Assembly: GCA_035443885.1 (NCBI GenBank)
Contig: DAOMNO010000019.1
Span: 1 to 60,874, forward strand
Direction: 5' to 3'
Length of the DNA stretch: 60,874 nt
Source: DAOMNO01 sp035443885
GTDB taxonomy: Bacteria; Planctomycetota; Phycisphaerae; Phycisphaerales; SM1A02
In this document: positions 44,062-53,272 of the stretch, one piece after another
Numbering within the stretch: the first letter of the stretch is position 1
How the letters are laid out: each line of letters opens with the position of its first letter
Position numbers and translations under genes: made by a program
The notes under the pieces: generated by a model
Told to the model about the DNA's origin: nothing
Seen by the model: the letters and a program-made list of their open reading frames with translations, nothing else
The model's database searches: none

Positions 44062-44628
44062 TTATTTTCTGAGCGATGTTCCCCAAGGCCACAGGCGGCG
44101 AAGGAAGGTTGTATCCCTGGCGAGGGCCGCCGCCGAGGGGCGATCCGCCTGGCCCACACTCATGAATGCCTGCGGATCGATTTCCGCCACGTCCGCGCGG
44201 ACTTTTGGCACTTCGCGTCTGCGGACCACCATAAATGCAAACTCCACCGGGCCAGTCTTGCCGCTGCCCTCGAGCCGCGTGACGAAATGCCCTCGCTCCC
44301 GCAGCCGCTCGCACACGTTGATCTGCACGTTCGGGCTGATGATGCGGATGACGCGATAGCCGAGCGCGATGCGGTCTTCGATGAACATGCCGACCATGAC
44401 GCCTGAGGCAAAGCCGCCGGCGTAGGCGAGCAGCGCCCATGGATTGGTCAGATGCGCAATGACCCCGCCTACCGCGAGCACCCAGATGATGACCTCGAAG
44501 AAGCCCAGAATCGCGGAGATGTAGCGATGCCCGCCGATGACGAGAATCGTGCGCACCGTGCCGATCGACACATCGCCGATTCGAGCGAAATAAATCAGTA
44601 CCGGGATGTACCACTCCATCTCAGGCAT
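44062..44628 (-). CDS. UPF0316 family membrane protein (DUF2179)
   Basis: About 188 residues; ATG 44628 or 44619 are both possible, neither with a good ribosome binding site. The N-terminal half has three TM segments with conserved ARIGDVSIGTVRTILVI and GFFEVIIWVLAVG, the DUF5698 part. The C-terminal half is a DUF2179 domain (ALGYRVIRIISPNVQINVCE, FVTRLEGSGKTGPVEFAFMV, VPKVRADVAEIDPQAFMSVG). Function unknown; the fold is related to PII-like sensor domains. It starts about 19 bases after the Na/Pi gene's stop, so likely same transcript. Confidence 0.9.
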   Translation of the reverse strand: MPEMEWYIPVLIYFARIGDVSIGTVRTILVIGGHRYISAILGFFEVIIWVLAVGGVIAHLTNPWALLAYAGGFASGVMVGMFIEDRIALGYRVIRIISPNVQINVCERLRERGHFVTRLEGSGKTGPVEFAFMVVRRREVPKVRADVAEIDPQAFMSVGQADRPSAAALARDTTFLRRLWPWGTSLRK

Positions 44629-44647
44629 GGGTCGATGCGATTTTGGT

Positions 44648-46312
44648 TCAGTCCGGCTGGTGATGTTCCGGCTCAGGCGAAGGAGCAACTTCAGGCGGCG
44701 CGCCCGCTACATCCGTCTTGGCGTCTCGCTGCAGATGATACATCACGCGCCAGATGTGGTACGCAGCGCGATCAAGCCACAGCAATGCTTCCAGTGCGCG
44801 GCCTGCAACCTTCGGCGGCACAGCGCCGGAAGCTGTCTGCTCCAGCAGTGCGGCGCGATGGGCGCGGCGAAACTCAGCGATTTCCTTGGCGATCGCCTCA
44901 AACGTTGCCGTCAGTTCGAGCGCGGTCTCGGCGGCCTCGCAGGAAGTCACGCGTTCAATGGCGTTCATCAGTTGCGTCGCACGCTGATGCAGATTCTCCC
45001 GCTGCACAAGCATCTGAACCGATCGCTCTTCGCGCAGGGCTGCAATCAGCCGAGCAAGATGATCAACGGCATGAATTGTGGAAAGATGCCGCGCGAGAAA
45101 AGCCTGATTCGCACCCGCGGAAGTCATTCGCTCAATAAACCGCTGCGTTTCATCCAGCGCACGTGATGCTTCATCAAGCCGTCGATTCATGGCGACGATG
45201 CGGTTCGCGAGTCGATCGTTGAGTGCAGCCATGACTTCACGAGCAATGTCGAGCACCGTGCGGCGTACCGCTTCCGCAGCGATTGACGGGACATCCGCGA
45301 CACTGGCATCGAGATTGCGAGTGAGTGTCGGTCGATCTTCCGGTACCAGTCGCATAATGAGTGAAGCGAACGGCGCGGTGAGGGGCAGGAACACCAGAAC
45401 GCCAAGTATGTTGAATGCCGTATGAAACGCGGCGAGGCCGACGGCCTCGCCGCTCTCAAGGGTCGCTGCGTCATCCGCGCCGCTGCTCACGTATCGCATG
45501 ATTCTGAGGAAGACGGGCAGAGCGAGCAGCGCGATCACGGCGCTGCCGACATTGAACGCGACATGCGCCATCGCGGTGCGCTTGGCTGGAATCGAAGCAC
45601 CGATCGCAGCAAGCCCGGCCTTGACCGTTGTGCCAATGTTCTGCCCGATGACCAGCACCGCACCCTGTTCGAGCGTGATGGCATTGGCGTGAAGTGCAGC
45701 AAGCGTGGTGGCGACCGCGGCGCTCGACGACTGCATCACTACCGTCATCACCGCGCCGATGATGATGAGCAGCGGCAGGCCGAGAAGCGAAGGACCAGGA
45801 AAATCAGCCGGATTCATGCGTTCAGCCAGCGTGCTCATGCCGAGTTGCAGCGTGTCGATGCCGACGAAAATCAAGCCGAAACCCGCGATGGCAATGCCCA
45901 GCGACGCCCACGCAAACCCGCCGCCTCGACCGGATGGCGCAAGCAGGCGTATGACTGCTCCGACACCGATCATCGGTAGCGCGATCGCGCTCATGCTGAG
46001 TTTGAGACCGACTGTGGAGACGATCCAACCCGTGCTCGTGGTGCCGAGATTGGCGCCGAAGATCACGCCGACGGACTGGTTGAAGCTGAGCAGGCCCGCG
46101 CTGACGAAGCCGATGGTCATGAGCGTTGTCGCGCTCGATGATTGAATGAGCGCGGTGATGCCTGTTCCCCATGCCAGCCCGGAGATCGGACCGCGCACGA
46201 ATCGTTCGAGCACGCCGCGCAGTGCATCACCTGCGAGCGACTTCAGTCCGTCGGTTAGCAGGACCATGCCGAGCAGAAAAAGCCCGATTCCGCCGGCCAG
46301 TTGAGCAATCAT
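44648..46312 (-). CDS. Na/Pi cotransporter family protein (NptA/PhoU-fused)
   Basis: A 554-residue protein. The N-terminal half (about 1-310) is the sodium-phosphate cotransporter domain with its inverted repeats: ALIQSSSATTLMTIGFVSAG and VMQSSSAAVATTLAALHANA, where QSSSA marks the substrate and sodium site; GANLGTT and GQNIGTT follow each. The C-terminal half (about 340-520) is a PhoU-like helical domain (LNDRLANRIVAMNRRLDEAS; TAFEAIAKEI-type repeats). This is the YjbB type, which takes part in phosphate export or uptake and regulation by PhoU. It starts the minus-strand run with UPF0316 and the desaturase. Confidence 0.95.
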   Translation of the reverse strand: MIAQLAGGIGLFLLGMVLLTDGLKSLAGDALRGVLERFVRGPISGLAWGTGITALIQSSSATTLMTIGFVSAGLLSFNQSVGVIFGANLGTTSTGWIVSTVGLKLSMSAIALPMIGVGAVIRLLAPSGRGGGFAWASLGIAIAGFGLIFVGIDTLQLGMSTLAERMNPADFPGPSLLGLPLLIIIGAVMTVVMQSSSAAVATTLAALHANAITLEQGAVLVIGQNIGTTVKAGLAAIGASIPAKRTAMAHVAFNVGSAVIALLALPVFLRIMRYVSSGADDAATLESGEAVGLAAFHTAFNILGVLVFLPLTAPFASLIMRLVPEDRPTLTRNLDASVADVPSIAAEAVRRTVLDIAREVMAALNDRLANRIVAMNRRLDEASRALDETQRFIERMTSAGANQAFLARHLSTIHAVDHLARLIAALREERSVQMLVQRENLHQRATQLMNAIERVTSCEAAETALELTATFEAIAKEIAEFRRAHRAALLEQTASGAVPPKVAGRALEALLWLDRAAYHIWRVMYHLQRDAKTDVAGAPPEVAPSPEPEHHQPD

Positions 46313-46356
46313 GGATGCAGGATTCCGATCATGGATCGTTGACTGTATTCAGCGGG

Positions 46357-46842
46357 TTAGATTGATTCGTGTGCAGCGCGGAGAAACTCGTCCAGATATC
46401 GCTCCATGAATGCATCGACCGCTGCTGCGGTGCTGCATGGTGCGTGTGAGCCGGGCGAAGCGGGCGCACCCCACATGCAGGCCCGCAGATCGATGAACTC
46501 CGGATCAAGCTGAACGCGAAGCGCATCTTCAATGACGAACGCAGCAGGCAATCTTGCGCCGAGATACGCTGATGCGGCATTCACCTCTGGTTCGCCGATG
46601 GCGATCACCGGTTGGCCGTGCAGGTCGTCGTGGTTGAGGTACCACAGATCAGTGAGCACCAGCGGCTGGAGCCGGACGGGTATATCCGCCGCGTCCTGTC
46701 CATCCAGCCACCCCAAGACGGCGTCCCGCAGCCGGTAGCCGAGGGGGCGGTGCCGGGCCTCTGCACGCAGGTGCGCCCCGACCACGATGAGCAGGAGATG
46801 GTCCGTGGCAGGCTCCAAGACCGTCGGAAAAGGGCTTGTCAT
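46357..46842 (-). CDS. Conserved-looking protein of unknown function
   Basis: A 161-residue soluble protein. A strand (HLLLIVVGAHLRAEARHRPL) opens it, then a helix-rich region (LRDAVLGWLDG), a strand (PLVLTDLWYLNHDDLHGQPV), AIGEPEVNAASAYLGARLPA, and a C-terminal helix (DAFMERYLDEFLRAAHES). The GEP..NAASAYL region looks like a nucleotide or ligand loop, but I recognise no known motif. It shares the strand with the Na/Pi gene, 44 bases before it, and diverges from the membrane protein gene at 46960. Confidence 0.55.
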   Translation of the reverse strand: MTSPFPTVLEPATDHLLLIVVGAHLRAEARHRPLGYRLRDAVLGWLDGQDAADIPVRLQPLVLTDLWYLNHDDLHGQPVIAIGEPEVNAASAYLGARLPAAFVIEDALRVQLDPEFIDLRACMWGAPASPGSHAPCSTAAAVDAFMERYLDEFLRAAHESI

Positions 46843-46959
46843 GTCTTCAGGATACCGCGCCGGGGTTTTGGCAGAGTCCGCTTATGCAGGGGCCGAGAAT
46901 ATCCGATGGAAGGCACTCGGCTGCCGGTCATCCCACGCGCAGTCGCAAGGACGAGGCTC

Positions 46960-47883
46960 ATGTTCACCCCACCATTGCGCAGCGTTTCGACGGCTCTCGG
47001 GCGTCTCCGTCGCGCGGTGATCGTGTGCTGTTGGGTCGTCGGGGTTGCGCTTTTCACGCAACTCATTATCTGGTCCCTCGCGTCATTCACCGATCTTCGC
47101 TTTGTCGCAGCCGAAGAAACAGAAGGTGCGCCCGTGGCGGCGCCGTTGATTGTCCACGCGGATCCGCAACGCGCGCATCGGCCCAGGTCGGGCAAAGATC
47201 AGGATGACGAACCAACACCAGCGCCTGCTGCAACAACGCAGACGAAAGAGGCTGCGTCGCCCGTTTATAGCTCGGCGAACAGCGTGATGTCGGGCATCAT
47301 GATGTTCACAGGCGCGGCAGGCCGAGGAGCCATGCTCGCGCTGCTTGCCGTGATGGCCATCGCCGTCGCCTTGGCGATCTCCAGCGGAACGCAAGGCGTT
47401 GAAGGCGCTGTCTCCGCGTACATTTGGGCCGTGGTTGTGGCACTCCTGGTGCTGCCGCTTGGTGATGCCCTGAGTCTGCCGTGGAAGCACGGCGCGCTGA
47501 CGACATATGACCACATGACGGAGTGGGTCGATCATGTTCGCCGCCCTGCGGAGAGCGTGCAGCCGGTCGCCGCCGCCACCGCACCACCGAGCGGTTCGCT
47601 GGTGTTCTACCTTCGCCTTGGCCTTGCGCCGGTGGCGTGCATCGTGGGCATTTCGCTGGTCGGTCTGCGATTCTGCGCGGGTGTTGAAGCCGGGCTTGTT
47701 CGTCGTGAGAGTCATCGGCTTGATCCGACGCTGGAGCGGGAAGCGTCGAACATCACGCCGACCAGTTTGCATGGCGGACCGCGCGGCCGCACTTCCGGTA
47801 TCCTGAGCGGCTCGATCGAGTCGGAAGCCATGCCCAGCGCGACGCAGGTTTCGCCGGGCGTGATGCCGAAGCGATTGATCTGA
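46960..47883 (+). CDS. Membrane protein of unknown function
   Basis: About 307 residues from ATG 46960, which has GAGG upstream; ORF starts further left overlap the divergent gene. Hydrophobic segments: VIVCCWVVGVALFTQLIIWS (TM1), AMLALLAVMAIAVALAISSG (TM2), AYIWAVVVALLVLPLGDALS (TM3) and YLRLGLAPVACIVGISLVGL (TM4). Between TM1 and TM2 is a disordered stretch (HADPQRAHRPRSGKDQDDEP). The C-terminal 80 residues are hydrophilic and disordered. No enzymatic motif. It ends 62 bases before neuB. Confidence 0.55.
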   Translation: MFTPPLRSVSTALGRLRRAVIVCCWVVGVALFTQLIIWSLASFTDLRFVAAEETEGAPVAAPLIVHADPQRAHRPRSGKDQDDEPTPAPAATTQTKEAASPVYSSANSVMSGIMMFTGAAGRGAMLALLAVMAIAVALAISSGTQGVEGAVSAYIWAVVVALLVLPLGDALSLPWKHGALTTYDHMTEWVDHVRRPAESVQPVAAATAPPSGSLVFYLRLGLAPVACIVGISLVGLRFCAGVEAGLVRRESHRLDPTLEREASNITPTSLHGGPRGRTSGILSGSIESEAMPSATQVSPGVMPKRLI

Positions 47884-47945
47884 TCACCGGCGTACCGGTG
47901 AGGTGAAAGTAGCGGGAGGCCGGCGAGTCTTGCCGATGATTGCGA

Positions 47946-48971
47946 ATGCAGATCGCGCGCAGAGCCATTTCACCAGATGAACCGCCTTATGTGATTGCCG
48001 AGATCGGCGTCAATCATGATGGTTCGGTTGATCGTGGTGTGGAGCTGGTTCGAGCGGCGGCCTTGGCCGGGGCGGATGCCATCAAACTGCAACTCTTTCG
48101 TGAAGACCTGATTCTCAGCCGCGCTGCCAAGCCCGCGCAGTATCAGATCGCAGCGGGCGCGCCGGAGCCGCATGAGCTGCTCCGCTCGCTGGAGCTGAGC
48201 GCGAAGCAGATGCAGCCGATGATTGATGAAGCCCGTCATGTTGGTGTGCATGCGATCGTAACCGTGTTCAATCTGGAACTGGTTGAGGAAGCGGAAACGC
48301 TCCATGTGGATGCCTACAAGACAGCGTCGCCCGACCTGGTCAACCGCCCGCTTATTGAGGCGTTGATGCGCACGGGCAGGCCGCTGATACTGAGCGCTGG
48401 CGCAGCAACGCTTGATGAAGTGCGAAACGCGACGCGATGGCTGAGCGGTTTTCCTCACCTGCTCATGCAATGTGTGAGCGCGTATCCTGCGCCGGATGAC
48501 TGTGCGGCGCTTGCAGGCCGATTGGCGATGCTGGAAGTCAATCCCAACTCGCTCGGCTATTCGGATCACACGATTGCCCTGGACACAGGCGCGATGGCGG
48601 TGGCCAGCGGTGTGTGCTTTTTGGAAAAGCATCTTACGCACGATCGAATGGCACACGGGCCGGATCATGCGGCATCACTCGACCCCACTGGCTTTGCGGA
48701 GTATGTACGGCTGGCGCATCGCGCGTGGCGCATGCTCGGCCCGCGCACAAAGAATGTGCTGGATATCGAACGCGACGTGCGCGAGGTATCGCGGCAATCG
48801 CTCACCGTGAAGCGAGACTTGCCCGCAGGCCATGTGCTCGCGCGTGAAGACCTTGCCGTCAAGCGGCCTGGTGCTGGGCTTTCGCCTTCCTTGATGGAGT
48901 TCGTACTTGGCCGCTCGCTCACTCGCGCGGTTGCGGCAGATACGCCACTGCACGAGGATGACCTGCGATGA
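47946..48971 (+). CDS. neuB: N-acetylneuraminate (nonulosonic acid) synthase
   Basis: About 341 residues. NeuB condenses phosphoenolpyruvate with a six-carbon amino sugar (ManNAc or a di-N-acetyl sugar) to give a nine-carbon nonulosonic acid. The N-terminal TIM-barrel shows YVIAEIGVNHDGSVDRG, GADAIKLQLF and YSDHTIALDTGAMAVASG, and the C-terminal SAF (antifreeze-like) domain shows the conserved VSRQSLTVKRDLPAGHVLAREDL. Start ATG 47946. Its stop overlaps the next gene's ATG by four bases, so neuB and neuC are translationally coupled. The exact sugar product is not knowable from sequence. Confidence 0.95.
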   Translation: MQIARRAISPDEPPYVIAEIGVNHDGSVDRGVELVRAAALAGADAIKLQLFREDLILSRAAKPAQYQIAAGAPEPHELLRSLELSAKQMQPMIDEARHVGVHAIVTVFNLELVEEAETLHVDAYKTASPDLVNRPLIEALMRTGRPLILSAGAATLDEVRNATRWLSGFPHLLMQCVSAYPAPDDCAALAGRLAMLEVNPNSLGYSDHTIALDTGAMAVASGVCFLEKHLTHDRMAHGPDHAASLDPTGFAEYVRLAHRAWRMLGPRTKNVLDIERDVREVSRQSLTVKRDLPAGHVLAREDLAVKRPGAGLSPSLMEFVLGRSLTRAVAADTPLHEDDLR

Positions 48972-50119
48972 TTTCGCCTCACATGCGAAGAACAATCGCA
49001 GTTGTTACGGGCACACGCGCCGAATTCGGCCTGCTGCGCTCAGTAATGCGTGCAGTGCGCGATCATCCAGGCTTGCGTTTGCAGGTGGTCGCCACGGGTA
49101 CGCACTTGCTGACTTCGCCTGATGGCACTCGCACCCTGGATGAGATTCAAGTGGAGTTTGATGTCAACGCCACGGTGCCGATGCAGGTGGAAGGACAAAC
49201 CGGTCGGTTGGCCGATGCGGCGGCGCTCGGCCGTGGCATCGCAGGTTTCGCGTCGCTCTTCGCGGAGACGCATCCCGATGTCGTCGTCGTGCTGGGCGAT
49301 CGCATTGAAGCGTTTGCCGCTGCGGCCGCCGCTTCGGTCGGTGGTATTCGCGTTGCTCACATCCATGGTGGGGATCGTGCTGCGGGCATCGCAGATGAGG
49401 CCATGCGACATGCGATCACCAAGCTCTCGCATATTCACTTCGCTGCCACGGCACGATCGACCGAACGGCTGCTGTACCTCGGCGAAATGCCCTTGCACGT
49501 GCATCTGGTCGGTTCTCCCGCAGTGGACGATCTTGCGTCGATCTCACCATTGACTGAGGACGAATATCGCAAGCTCGACCAGCCGCAGATCGTCTATCTA
49601 CTGCACCCTGAAGATGTCTCTTCAGATGAAGAGTTCACAAGAGCGCAGCGGCTGTTGAAGCAGTGCGCAAGGATCGGCCGCACGCTCGCGCTGCATCCGA
49701 ACCACGATCCGGGGCGGGAGCATGTGCTGCGAGCGATTCAGGAGACACCTGAAGTGAAGGCGGTGGCGCATCTGCCGCGAGAGAAGTTCATCGGTTTGCT
49801 TCGCCGTGCAAAGGTAATTGTGGGCAACTCCAGCGCGGGATTGATTGAGTGTGCCGCGCTGGGTGTGCCGTGCGTGAATGTTGGCGTGCGCCAGGCAGGC
49901 CGCGAAACGCCGCGCACGGTAACGAGCATTGTGAATTGGGACTTCGGCGACATCGGCCTCGCCATCGAACGCGCCGTGCAGCAGATACGCACGCCGGATG
50001 ATGCGGCTGCAGCACTTCGCCAGCCATACGGCGACGGACACGCAGGACAGAAAATTGCAGAAGTGCTCGCCACCTTTGATACGCGGCACTACCCGTTGAG
50101 CAAGCGAAACTCGTACTGA
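48968..50119 (+). CDS. neuC: UDP-GlcNAc 2-epimerase, hydrolysing (NeuC type)
   Basis: A 383-residue enzyme. NeuC-type enzymes remove UDP while inverting C2 of UDP-GlcNAc, giving free ManNAc-type sugars for NeuB. GT-B fold motifs: VTGTRAEFGLLRSVM at the N-terminus; VVVLGDRIEAFAAAAAA; HIHGGDRAAGIADEAMRHAI; LHPNHDPG; VIVGNSSAGLIECAALG and PCVNVGVRQAGRE at the nucleotide site. Overlaps neuB by ATGA. A NeuA (CMP-sialate) gene would complete the pathway but is not seen next to these genes. Confidence 0.95.
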   Translation: MISPHMRRTIAVVTGTRAEFGLLRSVMRAVRDHPGLRLQVVATGTHLLTSPDGTRTLDEIQVEFDVNATVPMQVEGQTGRLADAAALGRGIAGFASLFAETHPDVVVVLGDRIEAFAAAAAASVGGIRVAHIHGGDRAAGIADEAMRHAITKLSHIHFAATARSTERLLYLGEMPLHVHLVGSPAVDDLASISPLTEDEYRKLDQPQIVYLLHPEDVSSDEEFTRAQRLLKQCARIGRTLALHPNHDPGREHVLRAIQETPEVKAVAHLPREKFIGLLRRAKVIVGNSSAGLIECAALGVPCVNVGVRQAGRETPRTVTSIVNWDFGDIGLAIERAVQQIRTPDDAAAALRQPYGDGHAGQKIAEVLATFDTRHYPLSKRNSY

Positions 50120-50270
50120 GCACGCAGCCTCGCGGAAGTTATCAGAACATGCTTTGTAGATTCATGGTCGGCTGTCCTGCAGCCCGCTGAGGGCCGAGAT
50201 TGCGCCCAAGTCCGAGTCGGTATGGTCCGATGATCTCACATCAGGACTCCGGGCTGAGAAAGGAATCCCC

Positions 50271-51161
50271 ATGGCGGCACCGACAGTGCAGGATCAGCAG
50301 GCAGTGGTTGACAGCGCGATCAAGAGCATCAGCCACATCGCCACGCTGCCGGAGATTACGCTCCGCATCATTGAGCTGGTGGAAGACCCCACGAGCACCG
50401 CACAAGACCTGCATGCAATCATCGCGAACGACCCCGCGCTGTGCAGCCGCATTCTCAAGGTGGTCAACTCCGCGTTCTACGGCCTACCACGGCAGATCGG
50501 CTCGATCAATCGCGCCATCGTGCTGCTCGGTCTCAACGCGGTCAAGAATATTGCGATCGCGGCCAGCCTGACCAAGCTCTTCCGCGGCGGCGAACTCTGT
50601 CCCGGCTTCGCAGCGCGCGACCTGTGGGTGCACTCTGTGGCGGCTGCGTCCGCGGGCAAGCTGATTTGTGATGAACTTAAACTCGGTCTGCCCGATGAAG
50701 CGTTCCTCGCGGGGTTGATGCACGACATAGGCATCATGGTCGAAATGCAGGCGCAGCGCAATGGTCTGATCGAAGTGTTCGAGCAGATTCCGATCAATGC
50801 AGACGGCGCGCCAGGTGCGAACATGCTTGAGATCGAACGCAACGTGCTCGGCGCCGATCATCAACGATTCGGTGCTGGCCTGTGCGAAGCGTGGAAATTC
50901 CCCAAGAGCTTCGGATTCGTCGCGGGTCATCACCATAATCCGCTGGAACTTCCTGACGGAAGCCGCACGCTGGCTGCGGTTGTATTCGTCGCAGACCGCA
51001 TCGCAGGTCATGGCGGGTACGGTTTCCGTGCGGACCTGCCAAGCTTCACGATCTCGGATGATGTGGCAGATGAACTTCGCCTCACACGCGATCAGATTGA
51101 GCGTGTGCAGACGAATCTGCCGCAGGTGTACGAGGAAGTCGAAGCGACGTTCAATGCGTAA
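50271..51161 (+). CDS. HDOD domain protein
   Basis: A 296-residue protein with a Shine-Dalgarno (AAAGGA) before ATG 50271. It is a single HDOD domain: ISHIATLPEITLRIIELVED, LHAIIANDPALCSRILKVVN, SINRAIVLLGLNAVKNIAIA and a degenerate HD site (LMHDIGIMVEMQAQ; VAGHHHNPLELP). HDOD proteins are regulatory platforms in signalling and motility, with no proven phosphohydrolase activity in most cases; here His-Asp and the HHH stretch are retained, so metal binding is possible. It stands alone with no attached kinase or GGDEF domain. Confidence 0.92.
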   Translation: MAAPTVQDQQAVVDSAIKSISHIATLPEITLRIIELVEDPTSTAQDLHAIIANDPALCSRILKVVNSAFYGLPRQIGSINRAIVLLGLNAVKNIAIAASLTKLFRGGELCPGFAARDLWVHSVAAASAGKLICDELKLGLPDEAFLAGLMHDIGIMVEMQAQRNGLIEVFEQIPINADGAPGANMLEIERNVLGADHQRFGAGLCEAWKFPKSFGFVAGHHHNPLELPDGSRTLAAVVFVADRIAGHGGYGFRADLPSFTISDDVADELRLTRDQIERVQTNLPQVYEEVEATFNA

Positions 51162-51217
51162 TCGCAGTTGTCGTCGGATTGCTTCCTGATCGTATCGTCG
51201 GCCTATGATTGGTCGCG

Positions 51218-51919
51218 ATGGCGGAATCGATACGCATCAACTTTGGCAAGCCGTTTCCACTTTTCCCTTTGCCTGAAGCGGTGCTCCTGCCGCATGCGAT
51301 TCTTCCACTGCATGTTTTCGAGCCTCGCTATCGGCGAATGGTCAATGACAGTCTCGATCAGGCGGGCCAGATTGCGATGGCGACATTCGCCAGCCGCAAG
51401 TGGAGCGGCCCGGCAGGGGAAATGCCTCCTCTGCGGCCTGCCGTGTGCATCGGGCAGATTGTGCAGCACGAAGCGCTGCAAGACGGGCGGCACAACATCC
51501 TGCTGCATGGCGTGTGCAGAGCGCGCATCGTCACGCTGTGCGATGACGACGAGAAGCGAGGCTACCATCGGGCGGAACTGGCGCCGCTGGAGCGACCTCA
51601 GGAGAATCAGCCAGCGTTGACGCAATTGCGGCAGGAACTGCGGTGTATGCTTGCCGGGCCGCGCCTCAGCCGCATGCGCAGTGTCGATACCATTCGCGAG
51701 TGGTTCGATCGCGAAGATATTCCCACACAAGCGCTGATTGAACTGATTGGCTTTACACTCGTCAAGAACAACGAGTTGAAGTATCGGCTGCTGGCGGAAG
51801 GCGACCCGCGTCGCCGGGCCGATCTCATCAAGCAGGAACTGCGCGGGCTGGACCATCTGGTGTGTCGGGCGGAGCGGCAGAACTTCGCGGAATGGCCCAA
51901 GGGGATGAGCTGGAACTGA
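51218..51919 (+). CDS. LON-substrate-binding domain protein
   Basis: About 233 residues. ATG 51218 is used; the frame begins nine bases earlier with TTG. It is the N-terminal substrate-binding (LAN) domain of Lon protease standing alone: FPLFPLPEAVLLPHAILPLH, VFEPRYRRMVNDSL, VCIGQIVQHEALQDGRHNIL, LHGVCRARIV. A helical half follows (IREWFDREDIPTQALIELIG). No ATPase or protease domain is present. Such stand-alone LON-domain proteins are widespread in bacteria; function is not known, perhaps a chaperone adaptor. It has no operon partner. Confidence 0.92.
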   Translation: MAESIRINFGKPFPLFPLPEAVLLPHAILPLHVFEPRYRRMVNDSLDQAGQIAMATFASRKWSGPAGEMPPLRPAVCIGQIVQHEALQDGRHNILLHGVCRARIVTLCDDDEKRGYHRAELAPLERPQENQPALTQLRQELRCMLAGPRLSRMRSVDTIREWFDREDIPTQALIELIGFTLVKNNELKYRLLAEGDPRRRADLIKQELRGLDHLVCRAERQNFAEWPKGMSWN

Positions 51920-52051
51920 ATCGGCGAACCTGAAAGAGGCGTACAATCGTGCAGCCCCGGTCTTGTGCGATGGAAGAAGTCGCGGGCGGGGGGTGTCTGC
52001 CTTCTCGGAGGGCGGCGCAGGGCCGTTTCCCGTTTGAAAAGGAACATCACC

Positions 52052-52675
52052 GTGAAGTTTTCAAGCACGATTCGTCAAGTTGCAGGCCTCACCTTGATCG
52101 CCGGAACCGTTTCGCTCGCCGCGTGCCAGACCCCGCCGCCGAATCGCGGCACGTCGGGCTACCGCATGGACCCGTCGAGCGATTCACCCGCGGAGTACGG
52201 CGTGATGACGCCCCGCAGCGCCGATCTCATCGAGGCCACGAACAAGATGGCGCAGGATATCGCGCAGCGGTTGGATATCACGAATCGTCAAAGCCCGCCT
52301 CGCATCTTCGTCGGCCTGATCGAGAACAAGTCGAGCCAGCGGCATCAGAACTTCCAGGTCTTTCTCGCTCGCCTTCGCGCGGAGCTGAACTCGTCCGGCG
52401 CTCGGCATGGGCTTGAGTTCATTCGCGAGCGATCATTCGTTGAGGATCAGCGTTCCCGCGAGTACGGCAGCAAAGACCCCGCTTCCACCGCGGCGGCGTA
52501 TCAGTCCCGTGCGGATTATGTGCTCACCTGCGAGGTGTACGACCTGCCTTCAGGCGGCACCAACTACTTCCTGCTGAACTACCAGCTCGTGCAGCTTCGC
52601 GATGCAGCAACCGGCCCCGATGTTGGCGCAGGCGCGATCGTGTGGGAAAACTCATACGAGGTGAAGTTTCAGTGA
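52052..52675 (+). CDS. LpoB-like outer-membrane lipoprotein
   Basis: About 207 residues from the GTG at 52052, with AAGGA before it; the longer frame from 51965 adds a non-homologous start. It has a lipoprotein signal peptide (AGLTLIAGTVSLAAC, lipobox SLAAC). The mature part follows the LpoB pattern: DLIEATNKMAQDIAQRL, RIFVGLIENKSSQRHQNFQV, AELNSSGARHGLEFIRERSF and YVLTCEVYDLPSGGTNYFLL, ending IVWENSYEVKFQ. LpoB activates the PBP1b peptidoglycan synthase from the outer membrane in Gammaproteobacteria. It begins the run of four lipoproteins; the next gene starts within its stop (TGATG). Confidence 0.82.
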   Translation: MKFSSTIRQVAGLTLIAGTVSLAACQTPPPNRGTSGYRMDPSSDSPAEYGVMTPRSADLIEATNKMAQDIAQRLDITNRQSPPRIFVGLIENKSSQRHQNFQVFLARLRAELNSSGARHGLEFIRERSFVEDQRSREYGSKDPASTAAAYQSRADYVLTCEVYDLPSGGTNYFLLNYQLVQLRDAATGPDVGAGAIVWENSYEVKFQ

Positions 52676-53250
52676 TGGTGCGCCGCACTGTTTGCGGCAT
52701 CACGACCGCGCTTCTTGTGCTGATTCTTCTGACTGGATGCGGCGGCCCGCCGCGTGTGCAGACGACGTTTCTCGGCAGTGTCGATCTTATCGACATGACC
52801 AATCAGATGGCGCAGTCGTTTGCTCGGGATGAAGCGATCAGCGCGAGGCGCGCGACGGATGAGCCGTGGGTCATCTCGATCTATCGCGTGGTTAATCACA
52901 CGAACCAGGTGATTCCAGAGCGTGAAAGATGGCTGTATATCGGGCGCATGCGCTCGCTGCTCGCTCAGTCAGACATTGCCACACAGCGACGTTTGATCTG
53001 GATCGTGCCGCCTGAGCGATGGCCTGCGATTGCGAGGGAATTGGGGGAGGCGAATGAGCCGCCGGGCCTTCGCATGAATCCGACGCACCTGCTTACCGCG
53101 GAGTTCAACACGCTGACGACAACGAGCGCACGAGGCCGATCGGACATGTATGTGTGCAGCTATCAGTTGGTGGACTTGGCCACCGGCCTGCTCGTGTGGG
53201 AAGACTCGTGGGAAGTGAAGCGGTCCGTAACGGGTCTCACGTTTGATTGA
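52675..53250 (+). CDS. LpoB-like lipoprotein, second copy
   Basis: About 191 residues. ATG 52675 overlaps the stop of the first LpoB-like gene. The signal peptide ends in a lipobox (LLVLILLTGC). The mature part keeps the LpoB order in divergent form: DLIDMTNQMAQSFARD, WVISIYRVVNHTNQVIPERE, LLAQSDIATQRRLIWIVPPE and MYVCSYQLVDLATGLLVWED, ending SWEVKRSV. It lies between the first LpoB-like gene and the COG3014 gene, so it probably arose by duplication and may form a heteromer with the first. Confidence 0.75.
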   Translation: MVRRTVCGITTALLVLILLTGCGGPPRVQTTFLGSVDLIDMTNQMAQSFARDEAISARRATDEPWVISIYRVVNHTNQVIPERERWLYIGRMRSLLAQSDIATQRRLIWIVPPERWPAIARELGEANEPPGLRMNPTHLLTAEFNTLTTTSARGRSDMYVCSYQLVDLATGLLVWEDSWEVKRSVTGLTFD

Positions 53251-53272
53251 TGTCCACACGATCCAAACTGCG

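Noticed and set aside
47885..47900. CACCGG/CCGGTG hairpin after the membrane protein gene
   Set aside because: The stem is only six base pairs and no T-run follows, so it is not a convincing terminator.
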